Below are positions 1 to 7,201 of a stretch of 28,592 nt of DNA, piece after piece (the stretch's first letter is position 1; each line of letters starts with the position of its first letter). The position numbers and the translations under genes were made by a program. A model generated the notes under the pieces. The model was not told where the DNA came from. It saw only the letters and a program-made list of their open reading frames with translations, and did not search any database. This DNA is from Tethybacter castelli (lineage in GTDB: Bacteria > Pseudomonadota > Gammaproteobacteria > Tethybacterales > Tethybacteraceae), in contig JAZHEJ010000002.1 of assembly GCA_036679665.1 (NCBI GenBank), forward strand, positions 1 to 28,592. The letters run 5' to 3'.

Positions 1-90
1 GTGTATTCCGCAATGCCCCACATGGCAAGAACAGCGGAATGAAGCTCATTCGCCACGCGGGCGCATAATGCTGATTCAGCAACTCGCCGC
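1..90 (+). repeat. Duplicate fragment of glcF joined to rsmI
   Basis: Bases 1-90 match 356-445, inside glcF, with a single difference (A at 78, G at 433). The copy encodes the first cysteine cluster region of GlcF (CIPQCPTW...) and stays open in the same frame into the rsmI tail that follows. The similarity stops abruptly at 90/91. Such a short, nearly perfect copy at the very edge of the sequence, joined to an unrelated gene, looks like a chimeric contig end and not a working duplication. The second genuine glcF copy downstream is complete. Confidence 0.85.
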
Positions 91-307
91 CGCAACAATT
101 GTTATGCGCGGGGAGTTCACTTTAGTAGTCGATGTGACCACCCGACAAATATCCGGTGACACCGCGCAAGCTTTGCGTACCGCAAAACTGTTAGCAACTG
201 AACTGCCGCTACCCAAAGCATGCAAGCTGGCCGCAAAAATAAGCAACGGTAACGCCAAACAACTATACCAACACCTAAGTGCCGATCATGACCGCCAGCA
301 AAGCTGA
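91..307 (+). CDS. rsmI: RsmI C-terminal end (16S rRNA C1402 2'-O-methyltransferase), 5' part missing
   Basis: RsmI methylates the 2'-O of C1402 in 16S rRNA using SAM. Only its last roughly 70 residues are present. The match to the family C-terminus is colinear: RGEFTLVV corresponds to the (K/R)GE(F/M)VLIVEG strand, followed by ALRT-LL-ELPL-KA-KLAAKI and a closing LYQHL helix, as in E. coli RsmI (YraL). The catalytic SAM-binding N-terminal domain is absent because the sequence upstream of about 91 is a copied glcF segment in the same frame. The stop codon (305-307) overlaps the start of glcF by about 20-29 bases, suggesting translational coupling. The identification rests on recalled family sequence, not a search. 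Confidence 0.75.
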
Positions 308-1493
308 CAACAACTGGCTGGCCGACGCCGCAGACAGATGCGTCGCCTGCGGTTTGTGTATTCCGCAATGCCCCACATGGCAAGAACAGCGGAATGAAGC
401 TCATTCGCCACGCGGGCGCATAATGCTGATTCGGCAACTCGCCGCAGGCAATCCTGTTGCCGACTCCGAATATTATTTGGACGCGTGCTTGGGATGCGGC
501 CGATGCGAACAGATATGTCCGGTCAAACTACCGTTTACCGCGATGCTAACCAAAGCCAAAGCCCGCCTTCCCGCGCGTCAACCCTGGTTGGCCAAACTGC
601 TGATCGGTATTTCTTCTCGGCGTTGGCGCGAAGCTTTGCTTAATTCTGGATGTATCGCGGTTGCAATTTTGCGCAGGTTGGGTGTTGTCAACTTATTGCC
701 TAGACGCGTACGCACACTGACGTCTTTGGTTCCGCGATCAGAATATGAAAGCATAGCCATAGCTAAACCAAAGGCGAATCTATCATCTGCGGCTACCGGC
801 AAACGTATCGCCTTGCTGTCTGGATGCTTTAACCGTACCCTAGACGGTGAGGCCATGGCAGCGACAGTAGCGCTGTTGGCCAAATGCGGCTATCAAATCA
901 GTATCCCGGTGCAACAGCAATGCTGCGGCGCGTTGCCCGCGCATGCTGGCAATGAGCATCTTACCCAACATTGCCAGCACATTAACGAATCGGTATTCAC
1001 CGGCGTTGACAAAATCGTCACCACCGCGTCAGCCTGTGCGCATTTTTTGCGCAGTCAGGACAATACCCTAGCTAGCCGCAGTGGGGAAGCCGGCGAACTA
1101 ATCGCGCAAACCAAAGCAAATTTCCAACCCAAAAATTCAGGCGAACTAAATATTTTGGTGCATCAACCGTGTTCGCAAAGCCTACTTCCCAACCAAGGAC
1201 AATGGATTTACGATTTGCTAAGTGATATCCCCGACACAAACATCATCACCGCGCCCGGCAACGACACTTGTTGCGGAGCCGGCGGACTTAACTTTCTCAT
1301 CCATGAGCAAACCGCAACTAAACTTGCCGACCGCAAAATAAGCCTATGGCAAAAACAATCTCAACCAAACACGGTTATCGTGTCAGCCAATCACGGTTGC
1401 CGCGCGCATCTGCGCAACGCGTTGCGCCGGGCTGCGATGAAGCACGAACTGATTCATCCGTTAACTTTGTTTGCGCGTAAGTTGCGCGACTGA
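279..1493 (+). CDS. glcF: Glycolate oxidase iron-sulfur subunit GlcF
   Basis: GlcF is the electron-transfer subunit of the GlcDEF glycolate oxidase, which oxidises glycolate to glyoxylate at the membrane. The 404-residue length equals the family norm. Two ferredoxin-type clusters are visible: C21-x2-C24-x2-C27-x3-C31-P and C70-x2-C73-x2-C76-x3-C80-P. Two cysteine-rich CCG motifs follow, C215-C216-G (QQQCCGALP) and C331-C332-G (DTCCGAGG), which bind a cofactor in the glycolate oxidase/heterodisulfide reductase family. The start shown is GTG at 279; ATG at 288 is equally possible, and neither has a clear Shine-Dalgarno sequence, fitting coupling to the overlapping rsmI stop. glcD and glcE are not in the window. 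Other CCG-domain proteins (LutA, GlpC) differ in length or cluster number. Confidence 0.9.
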   Translation: MPIMTASKADNNWLADAADRCVACGLCIPQCPTWQEQRNEAHSPRGRIMLIRQLAAGNPVADSEYYLDACLGCGRCEQICPVKLPFTAMLTKAKARLPARQPWLAKLLIGISSRRWREALLNSGCIAVAILRRLGVVNLLPRRVRTLTSLVPRSEYESIAIAKPKANLSSAATGKRIALLSGCFNRTLDGEAMAATVALLAKCGYQISIPVQQQCCGALPAHAGNEHLTQHCQHINESVFTGVDKIVTTASACAHFLRSQDNTLASRSGEAGELIAQTKANFQPKNSGELNILVHQPCSQSLLPNQGQWIYDLLSDIPDTNIITAPGNDTCCGAGGLNFLIHEQTATKLADRKISLWQKQSQPNTVIVSANHGCRAHLRNALRRAAMKHELIHPLTLFARKLRD

Positions 1494-1523
1494 TCATATC
1501 GTTTACTAATAAACCGGTCAGAA

Positions 1524-2573
1524 CTAAAACATACGCGTTTCACCGTGCTGCAACACCATGAAATCGTCATTGCTGCGGCCGGCTTTTTTCAATGCAACGC
1601 CTAGACGTTGCGGAGGCTCTTCCATCGGCTCAAAGGTAAGCTGAAAAGTACCCCAATGCGTTGCCACTGCGCGGCGGGTATTTAAATCCAGCATGGTTTG
1701 TACCGCTTCTTCCGGATTCTGGTGCGCCTGCTCCATAAACCACCTAGGGTTGTAGGCGCCGATCGGAATAGCCGCCAGATCAAAGCTGCCGTACCGTTTT
1801 GCAATATCCTTGCCATCCGGGCTGTAGCCGGTATCGCCGATAAAGATAAATGAAAATCCAGGAACCTTGATTACCCACGAACACCACAGCGATTCGTTGC
1901 GGTCAAAACCGCGGTTGCTCCAATGCTGGGCCGGCACCGCGTCGATCTGGGCACCACGATAATTTTCGCCTTCCCACCAATCATACTCAACATGATTGGT
2001 GATTCTTTCTCTGTTAAACCATTTGCCCAACCCCAACGGCACAAAATATTTTGCCTCCGGAGAATGGTATTTGAGTTGACGAATCGAACTGGAGTCCAGA
2101 TGGTCATAGTGGTTATGAGAGATAAGCACTATATCTAGCGGCGGTAGCTTAGCTAGCTCTAATCCCGGAGCGGTGGTCCGTTTGGGTCCTGCGAAAAACA
2201 CCGGCGAAGCCCGGTTTGTAAAGTGCGGATCGGTCAGGATATTCAGGCCGCCGACTTGGACCAGTAACGTGGCATGACCAATCCAAGTTACCGTGGTCTG
2301 GGTGCGGTTGGCATTTAACATCGCCGGGTCGTTTTGCGACAACGGAAATGAAATCCGCGGCGGACGTTCTGCCGAAAACGCGCGCCTCAACTCCACAAAC
2401 GACTTTTCAATCGGCCCGATATAGTTGTTGGCAAACGTACCGTCAGCACGGTGCCACGGCTTGCCAAGATTAGCTTTGCTTTTCATGCCCGGAAATAAAC
2501 TAAGCAACGGCCAAAGCAACATACTGCGTCTTAAACGATTTACCCCTTGTGGCTTTTTGTTGCCGTTTTTCAT
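1524..2573 (-). CDS. Metallo-beta-lactamase-fold hydrolase (NAPE-PLD/UlaG-like)
   Basis: A 349-residue zinc-dependent hydrolase of the Lactamase_B_2 branch. The metal-binding signature HNHYDH is clear within LISHNHYDHLD, preceded by TWIGHATLLVQ and ILTDPHF and followed by FIFIGDTGYS and a late ATHWGTF histidine motif, the set seen in NAPE-phospholipase D-like and RomA-like proteins. The N-terminus (RLRRSMLLWPLLSLFPG) is basic then hydrophobic, so it may be membrane-anchored or exported, though the segment is short. It begins 17 bases after the TrpB2 stop and is probably co-transcribed with it; no functional link is known to me. The substrate is not predictable from sequence: phospholipid, lactone or phosphodiester are all possible. 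Confidence 0.85.
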   Translation of the reverse strand: MKNGNKKPQGVNRLRRSMLLWPLLSLFPGMKSKANLGKPWHRADGTFANNYIGPIEKSFVELRRAFSAERPPRISFPLSQNDPAMLNANRTQTTVTWIGHATLLVQVGGLNILTDPHFTNRASPVFFAGPKRTTAPGLELAKLPPLDIVLISHNHYDHLDSSSIRQLKYHSPEAKYFVPLGLGKWFNRERITNHVEYDWWEGENYRGAQIDAVPAQHWSNRGFDRNESLWCSWVIKVPGFSFIFIGDTGYSPDGKDIAKRYGSFDLAAIPIGAYNPRWFMEQAHQNPEEAVQTMLDLNTRRAVATHWGTFQLTFEPMEEPPQRLGVALKKAGRSNDDFMVLQHGETRMF

Positions 2574-2590
2574 TTGCTAACTTGCTTCGA

Positions 2591-3955
2591 TCATATGTTC
2601 AACTCAGGAATCGCCGCTAGCGCATCGGTAAACATTTTCACATCAGCCTCATTATCGGTCAGCTTGCCAAGGTTGTAGTCCATATACGCTTGCATGTCGA
2701 AGTTGCCATGGCCGCAAAGGTTAAACAGCAACACTTCAGAACTGCCTTCGACCTTGCAACGTTCGGCCTCTTCCAGTACGCACCGCACTGCGTGGTTAGC
2801 TTCCGGGGCGGGCAAAATTCCTTCGGCCCGAGCAAACTTAATGCCCGCGTCAAAACATTCGAGCTGACGATAAGCTCGTGGTTCCACATGCCCTTCGTGC
2901 ACCACCTGGCTAAGCAACGGCGACATGCCGTGATAGCGCAGGCCGCCAGCGTGAAACCCCGGCGGTATGAATTGTGCGCCGAGGGTATACATCTTGACCA
3001 ACGGTGTCATACCTGCCGTATCGCCAAAATCATAGGCGTACTTGCCGCGCGTAAAAGTCGGACAGCTGTGCGGTTCTGCGGCGATAAAGCGATAGTTGTG
3101 TTCGTTGCGCAACTTGTCGCCTAAAAACGGAAAAGCCATTCCGGCAAAATTACTGCCGCCCCCGGTACAACCGATGATCACATCAGGTTGGTCACCTGCC
3201 ATTACCATTTGCGCTTTTGCTTCTTGACCGATAACAGTCTGATGTAAAAGCACGTGGTTGAGAACACTGCCCAACGCGTATTTGGTGTCATCGCGCATCA
3301 CCGCTTTTTCCACCGCTTCCGAAATCGCGATTCCTAAGCTACCGGTACTATCCGGATCCGCCGCAAGAATTTTTTGCCCGGCTTTGGTTTCTGAAGACGG
3401 GCTCGCAATACAGCGCGCGCCCAGCGTTTCCATGAATGCGCGCCGATACGGCTTTTGGTCATAGCTGACTTTAACCATGAACACTTCAACCTCCAGGCCG
3501 AAAAAAGCGCCTGCCAACGCCAGCGACGAACCCCACTGGCCGGCGCCGGTTTCGGTGGTCAGACGCTTGACGCCTTCTTGCTTGGCATAATACGCTTGGG
3601 CGATCGCGGTATTGGGCTTGTGACTGCCCGCGGGACTGACCCCTTCGTATTTGTAATAAATACGGGCCGGGGTATCAAGCGCCTTTTCCAAGCGGCGTGC
3701 CCGATACAGCGGCGACGGTCGCCACTGGCGATAAATCTCACGCACTTCCTGCGGGATTTCAATGTCGCGCTCGGCACTTACTTCTTGGGCGATGACCGCC
3801 ATTGGAAATAGTGGAGCAAGATCGTCCGGGCCCACCGGATCCATACGGCCTGGATGGATTACCGGCGGTGGCGGCTCCGGAAGATCCGCAACCAAGTTAT
3901 ACCAGTTTTGGGGCAACTCGCTTTCCGGCAATAGATATTTGATCGAATCAGTCAT
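2591..3955 (-). CDS. trpB: TrpB2-type tryptophan synthase beta chain
   Basis: A PLP enzyme condensing indole with serine (or O-phosphoserine in some TrpB2 proteins) to give tryptophan. The PLP lysine is K113 in AGSHKPNTA. The catalytic glutamate lies in TTETGAGQWGSS and the PLP phosphate loop is GCTGGGSNF. The N-terminus is longer than in the classical TrpB1 chain (454 versus about 400 residues), with the proline-rich leader (LPEPPPPVIHPG) and HPGR-type motif of TrpB2. There is no trpA next to it, as is usual for TrpB2, which acts alone and may salvage free indole. ATG at 3955 has a weak purine-rich site (AAAGAGAA) upstream. It lies 68 bases after ispH on the same strand. Confidence 0.92.
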   Translation of the reverse strand: MTDSIKYLLPESELPQNWYNLVADLPEPPPPVIHPGRMDPVGPDDLAPLFPMAVIAQEVSAERDIEIPQEVREIYRQWRPSPLYRARRLEKALDTPARIYYKYEGVSPAGSHKPNTAIAQAYYAKQEGVKRLTTETGAGQWGSSLALAGAFFGLEVEVFMVKVSYDQKPYRRAFMETLGARCIASPSSETKAGQKILAADPDSTGSLGIAISEAVEKAVMRDDTKYALGSVLNHVLLHQTVIGQEAKAQMVMAGDQPDVIIGCTGGGSNFAGMAFPFLGDKLRNEHNYRFIAAEPHSCPTFTRGKYAYDFGDTAGMTPLVKMYTLGAQFIPPGFHAGGLRYHGMSPLLSQVVHEGHVEPRAYRQLECFDAGIKFARAEGILPAPEANHAVRCVLEEAERCKVEGSSEVLLFNLCGHGNFDMQAYMDYNLGKLTDNEADVKMFTDALAAIPELNI

Positions 3956-4023
3956 ATTACATTTCTCTTTAGCAAAAGATACAATTTTATCTGTCTCTAA
4001 CTAACGTGATCGTCGTACCGGCT

Positions 4024-4962
4024 TTAACTTGCGCTTAGCAGATTTTTGGGTACCGCAAAGTGCACGTTTTCAGATACGCCGGCCAATTCGGTAATCTTCG
4101 CTTCCGGCCAAATCTCGCGCAAACGCGTCACTACTTCTTGGACGATTTTTTCCGGTGCCGACGCCCCGGCGGTGACGCCGATGCGGCGATGCGCGAGGTT
4201 GCGATCAACACAAATATCCGCTGCGCCATCAATCAGCTTAGCAACAACGCCTAAACGTTCTACCACTTCGCAAAGACGGTTGGAGTTGGAACTGTTGGCT
4301 GAGCCCACCACAAACACCATATCGCATTTACGAGCAAGAACCTTAACCGCATCTTGACGATTTTGCGTCGCGTAACAGATATCTTCGCGGGCCGGAGCTT
4401 TGATCATTGGAAAACGCTTGATCAGAATATCAATGATCGCGCGGGTTTCATCAACCGACAATGTGGTCTGCGTAACGTACGCCAGCTTGGTTTTGTTGAC
4501 AGGTTGTACTTGGCGCGCATGTTGTTCAGTCTCAATTAAATGAATGCCGGAGGCTATTTGTCCCATCGTACCTTCTACTTCAGGGTGCCCGGCATGACCG
4601 ATCATGAATATTTCCTGACCGGCAGAATGCATGCGCACCACTTGGGCGTGCACTTTGGAAACCAGCGGGCAGGTCGCATCATGCACTCGCAGGCCTTGCT
4701 TGGCTGCGGCAATTCGCACTTTTTGCGATACTCCATGCGCGGAAAAAACCAGCACGCTGTTGTGTGGCACCAACGTGGGATCTTCAATAAAAATCGCACC
4801 TTTGGCGCTAAGTTCGCTTATCACCCGTTTATTGTGAACTATCTCGTGCTTAACGTAGATCGGCGGGCCATGCCTGGCGAGCAGCAGCTCGACTATTTCT
4901 ATCGCGCGGTCCACACCGGCGCAAAAACCGCGCGGGTTGGCCAACCATATTGCCGATTGCAT
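4024..4962 (-). CDS. ispH: 4-hydroxy-3-methylbut-2-enyl diphosphate reductase IspH (LytB)
   Basis: IspH carries out the last step of the MEP isoprenoid pathway, reducing HMBPP to IPP and DMAPP with a [4Fe-4S] cluster. The three cluster cysteines are present at 14 (ANPRGFCAGV), 98 (HDATCPLV) and 196 (EDICYATQ) in the numbering from ATG 4962, matching 12/96/197 in E. coli. Other hallmarks are KHEIVHN, FSAHGVS, GHAGHPEVEGT and VVGSANSSNS. The start at 4962 gives 312 residues and the usual beginning a few residues before LANPRGF. ATG 4974 or TTG 5001 would add 4 or 13 residues. It lies downstream of tRNA-Lys on the same strand. Confidence 0.96.
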   Translation of the reverse strand: MQSAIWLANPRGFCAGVDRAIEIVELLLARHGPPIYVKHEIVHNKRVISELSAKGAIFIEDPTLVPHNSVLVFSAHGVSQKVRIAAAKQGLRVHDATCPLVSKVHAQVVRMHSAGQEIFMIGHAGHPEVEGTMGQIASGIHLIETEQHARQVQPVNKTKLAYVTQTTLSVDETRAIIDILIKRFPMIKAPAREDICYATQNRQDAVKVLARKCDMVFVVGSANSSNSNRLCEVVERLGVVAKLIDGAADICVDRNLAHRRIGVTAGASAPEKIVQEVVTRLREIWPEAKITELAGVSENVHFAVPKNLLSAS

Positions 4963-5165
4963 GTTAGCACCCATCACGTTATTTTTGCGGCCTGGTCGCA
5001 AAATTGCTTAAACAAACTTTGCTTGTAGTACTCCGAACTTGGCTTGACGTGCAAAATGTCATACCTCAATAGCTATTGTAATAACCGCAAATCAATGCTA
5101 GCGCCTACCGGTTTTACCCGAATGAAAACAACAATAATCGCAACTGCTAAACTTGCTAACTGAGG

Positions 5166-5238
5166 TGGGTCGTGCAGGACTCGAACCTGCGACCCACGGA
5201 TTAAAAGTCCGGTGCTCTACCAGCTGAGCTAACGACCC
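5166..5238 (-). tRNA. tRNA-Lys (UUU)
   Basis: A 73-nt tRNA read on the minus strand. The 7-bp acceptor stem is GGGTCGT/ACGACCC with discriminator A. The D arm contains AGCTCAGCTGGTAGAGC, the anticodon loop is CTTTTAA with anticodon TTT, the variable loop is short and the T arm is GCAGG-TTCGAGT-CCTGC. The bases after the discriminator are CCT, so the 3' CCA is not encoded and must be added by tRNA nucleotidyltransferase. It is a single gene and not part of a cluster. Confidence 0.97.
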
Positions 5239-5286
5239 CTGTACAACTTTTCGTTGCGAGAATTGCAAATGCTTTACGCGTCGCAA

Positions 5287-5292
5287 ATTATA
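5287..5292 (-). promoter_or_regulatory. Probable tRNA-Lys promoter -10 box with GC-rich discriminator
   Basis: The minus strand reads TATAAT here, followed by TTGCGACGCG. That places a start site about 42 bases upstream of the tRNA. A GC-rich stretch between -10 and +1 is typical of stable-RNA promoters under stringent control. The hexamer 17 bases upstream is a poor -35 match, so the call rests on the -10 and its position. Confidence 0.5.
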
Positions 5293-5516
5293 GGTTAAAA
5301 AAAGCTTGATTACGGCGTTATCGGCACGGTAATTGCGCTAACACAATATATATTATTCAATTTTATATTTATATTTGAAAGATAGCCGGACTGATGTGAG
5401 CGACAAAAATTGCCAAAAGATAGCATAAGGCGCGACTAAATATAAATCGCATAGGTAATAGACGTGAGAAAGTGACTACACAGAAAGTTTCGCCATAGCA
5501 ACGACTTTACTAATAA

Positions 5517-5534
5517 AAGCAAGGATTTTTGCTT
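5517..5534 (-). terminator. Weak candidate terminator after the zinc-repeat gene
   Basis: A 6-bp stem (AAGCAA/TTGCTT) with a 6-base loop, followed on the minus strand by TTATTAG. It is about 93 bases after the end of the zinc-repeat gene. The stem is short and AT-rich, so termination strength would be low. Confidence 0.3.
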
Positions 5535-5626
5535 AGCGTCCTTGACACATTACCTGCTAAGAAACATTGCATCCATCTCAATGCGGTTCGTTTGCTAGGC
5601 ATCTACCATGTGCTACTTATTTAGCA

Positions 5627-6076
5627 TCAAGGCGTTGACATCGCGACAGACTGCAAACTCCCGGTTGATCTGTTCCTATCCTTACTCCTTGCCTCTTTTC
5701 TTCGCCGCGCCGCGGAATTTTCTACCTTGCGATGCTCCGCGCAGAAGTGGCCTTTTTGGGTACGCGGTGAATTGCAGGAGGCGTAGCGACACTGACCCGC
5801 ATCGTATCGCTTCTTGCTATACGCACTGGCGTTGGCTCGATTCTTACGCATATGGGCCAAGCAGTGCACACGACCAAGAACCACCGGCTTTTTACAGCCT
5901 TGGTAGGCACAGTGGCCTTCCGTGCGCGTCTTTTGATATCTTGCCGCTACCGCCTGCCTGGCTTTTTTCAAATGGTACGTGCATTGAGCGCGTCCTTCAA
6001 CCACCTGATTCTTGCAACCGTGGTAGACACAACGTCCCTCCGCCCGAGCCTGTTGATATCTTGTCGCAATCTTCAT
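5627..6076 (-). CDS. Small basic protein with three Cys3His zinc-knuckle-like repeats
   Basis: I do not recognise a named family. The 149-residue protein has three repeats with an exact 40-residue period: C16-x4-C21-x10-C32-x2-H35, C56/C61/C72/H75 and C96/C101/C112/H115. Each is preceded by a basic helix-like segment (RYQxxRxEGxC) and followed by a Lys/Arg-rich stretch. The spacing suggests each repeat binds one zinc ion and contacts nucleic acid, but that is inference. The tail is highly basic (ARRRKEARSKDRNR). It starts 21 bases after the stop of the methyltransferase gene, so the two are likely one operon. An opposite-strand frame of 168 codons covers the same bases but lacks any comparable pattern. 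Confidence 0.75.
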   Translation of the reverse strand: MKIATRYQQARAEGRCVYHGCKNQVVEGRAQCTYHLKKARQAVAARYQKTRTEGHCAYQGCKKPVVLGRVHCLAHMRKNRANASAYSKKRYDAGQCRYASCNSPRTQKGHFCAEHRKVENSAARRRKEARSKDRNRSTGSLQSVAMSTP

Positions 6077-6097
6077 CCTGTTATTTTGTAATTATAT

Positions 6098-6883
6098 TTA
6101 TGCCACCAACTTAGAAAGTTCCAACGCAATCTCACGTTTAGAAACTGAGCGCACCCCGACCGTGGAATTTCGTATATCCGTCCAGTCGATGCTAGCTAGC
6201 AAGTCAGCGGCATTTTCCCAAAGCGCACGAATAAAGTAAGTGGATTGTGCCGAATAAGTTTGTCCATCGCACAACGGAAGAATCTCGCCGGCGCGCCCTC
6301 CCACCCGGCGAAATGCAAAATCAGCATTATGGATATTGGTATATTCGATTATGTGACTTACATCAGGCTTAGTTATGTACCGTCTTTGTTCTTTACGCCG
6401 TTTCCAAATCTGCCAAGCACACGGCACATCGTGCATCCGGTTATTGCGAATAAACGACTTGGACGGAACATTTTCATCATGAAAAAGCCAAAAATTTCGG
6501 TCCAATTTGTTTTGAACACTAACTTTACGGAAAGTGCGCGGCAGTATAAACGCAATCAATTTTGCATTTTTAGCAGCACGATTAAAAAATTTAATTGCCA
6601 TCAATGATGAAAACCCGAACGGTGGATTGCCTATAACCGCAATATTATCGCTGTCGGGAAACACATCGTCGGTAAGAAAATTTGCTTTGCGTATATCTTG
6701 GCCTCGCGCCTCAAGATCGTACGCTAGAACTTCACCGAATTCCGACAAGGGCTGCACAAACGCTCCTTGTCCGGCAGATGGTTCCAATAAAGACATATTG
6801 GATAGATCAACTTTTTCTGACAGAAGCTTGACAAAGTTTTTGGCAACTGCCGGATCGGTGTAAAACTGATCTAGACCTTTCAT
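6098..6883 (-). CDS. Orphan N6-adenine DNA methyltransferase-like protein
   Basis: A 261-residue class I SAM-dependent methyltransferase. Motif I is EPSAGQGAF (34-42) and the catalytic motif IV is NPPF (86-89), the form used by N6-adenine and some other amino-methyltransferases. The QFYTDPxVA opening is a common start of such enzymes (the F/Y-T-P-binding region). There is no obvious target-recognition domain beyond the C-terminal half and no restriction endonuclease beside it, so it is an orphan, perhaps of phage or mobile-element origin. A minus-strand TATAAT at 6961-6966 sits about 78 bases upstream of the ATG. The next gene encodes the three-repeat zinc protein. An rRNA or protein substrate cannot be excluded. 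Confidence 0.75.
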   Translation of the reverse strand: MKGLDQFYTDPAVAKNFVKLLSEKVDLSNMSLLEPSAGQGAFVQPLSEFGEVLAYDLEARGQDIRKANFLTDDVFPDSDNIAVIGNPPFGFSSLMAIKFFNRAAKNAKLIAFILPRTFRKVSVQNKLDRNFWLFHDENVPSKSFIRNNRMHDVPCAWQIWKRRKEQRRYITKPDVSHIIEYTNIHNADFAFRRVGGRAGEILPLCDGQTYSAQSTYFIRALWENAADLLASIDWTDIRNSTVGVRSVSKREIALELSKLVA

Positions 6884-7201
6884 TTTGCAATCAAAGATCC
6901 GTAAATAATAAAGCGCGTCGCATAACCAATACAGATGGTCATAATTGCTGACCCAAGTTCATTATACTTGAATCGGATCTGACTAAAAATTATATCTATC
7001 CCTTTGTTAATACATAAATTTAAATCACATTTATGCGTTTTACAGTGCGCCTATCAGTCAAATGTACGACCAATCAATCAATTTGATATATTAAAAATAT
7101 AGCTGGAACAAACTGGCCTCATATAGTTATCATAGTTGCGCAACATCACCTTATTGACGATAAGCCAATGACACGCAAGCTTGTAAAAAATATGTGGTGA
7201 T
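6884..7201. other. AT-rich intergenic region upstream of the methyltransferase
   Basis: No gene seen. It separates the gltD stop from the methyltransferase start, both on the minus strand. It contains a minus-strand TATAAT at 6961-6966 that could drive the methyltransferase/zinc-repeat pair, with no good -35. I found no convincing terminator for gltBD. Confidence 0.5.

Larger units (their letters stand above)
5239..5626. other. Intergenic region between tRNA-Lys and the zinc-repeat gene
   Basis: No gene was recognised in this 388-base stretch. It holds the tRNA promoter at its left end and an AT-rich centre (about 5340-5380). A small hairpin, AAGCAA at 5517-5522 pairing with TTGCTT at 5529-5534, reads on the minus strand with a T-rich tail (TTGCTTTTATTAG) and could be a weak terminator for the zinc-repeat/methyltransferase pair transcribed leftward. 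Confidence 0.5.

Noticed and set aside
5608..6114. 168-codon plus-strand frame over the zinc-repeat gene
   Set aside because: No domain or repeat pattern, whereas the minus strand shows three exact Cys3His repeats.
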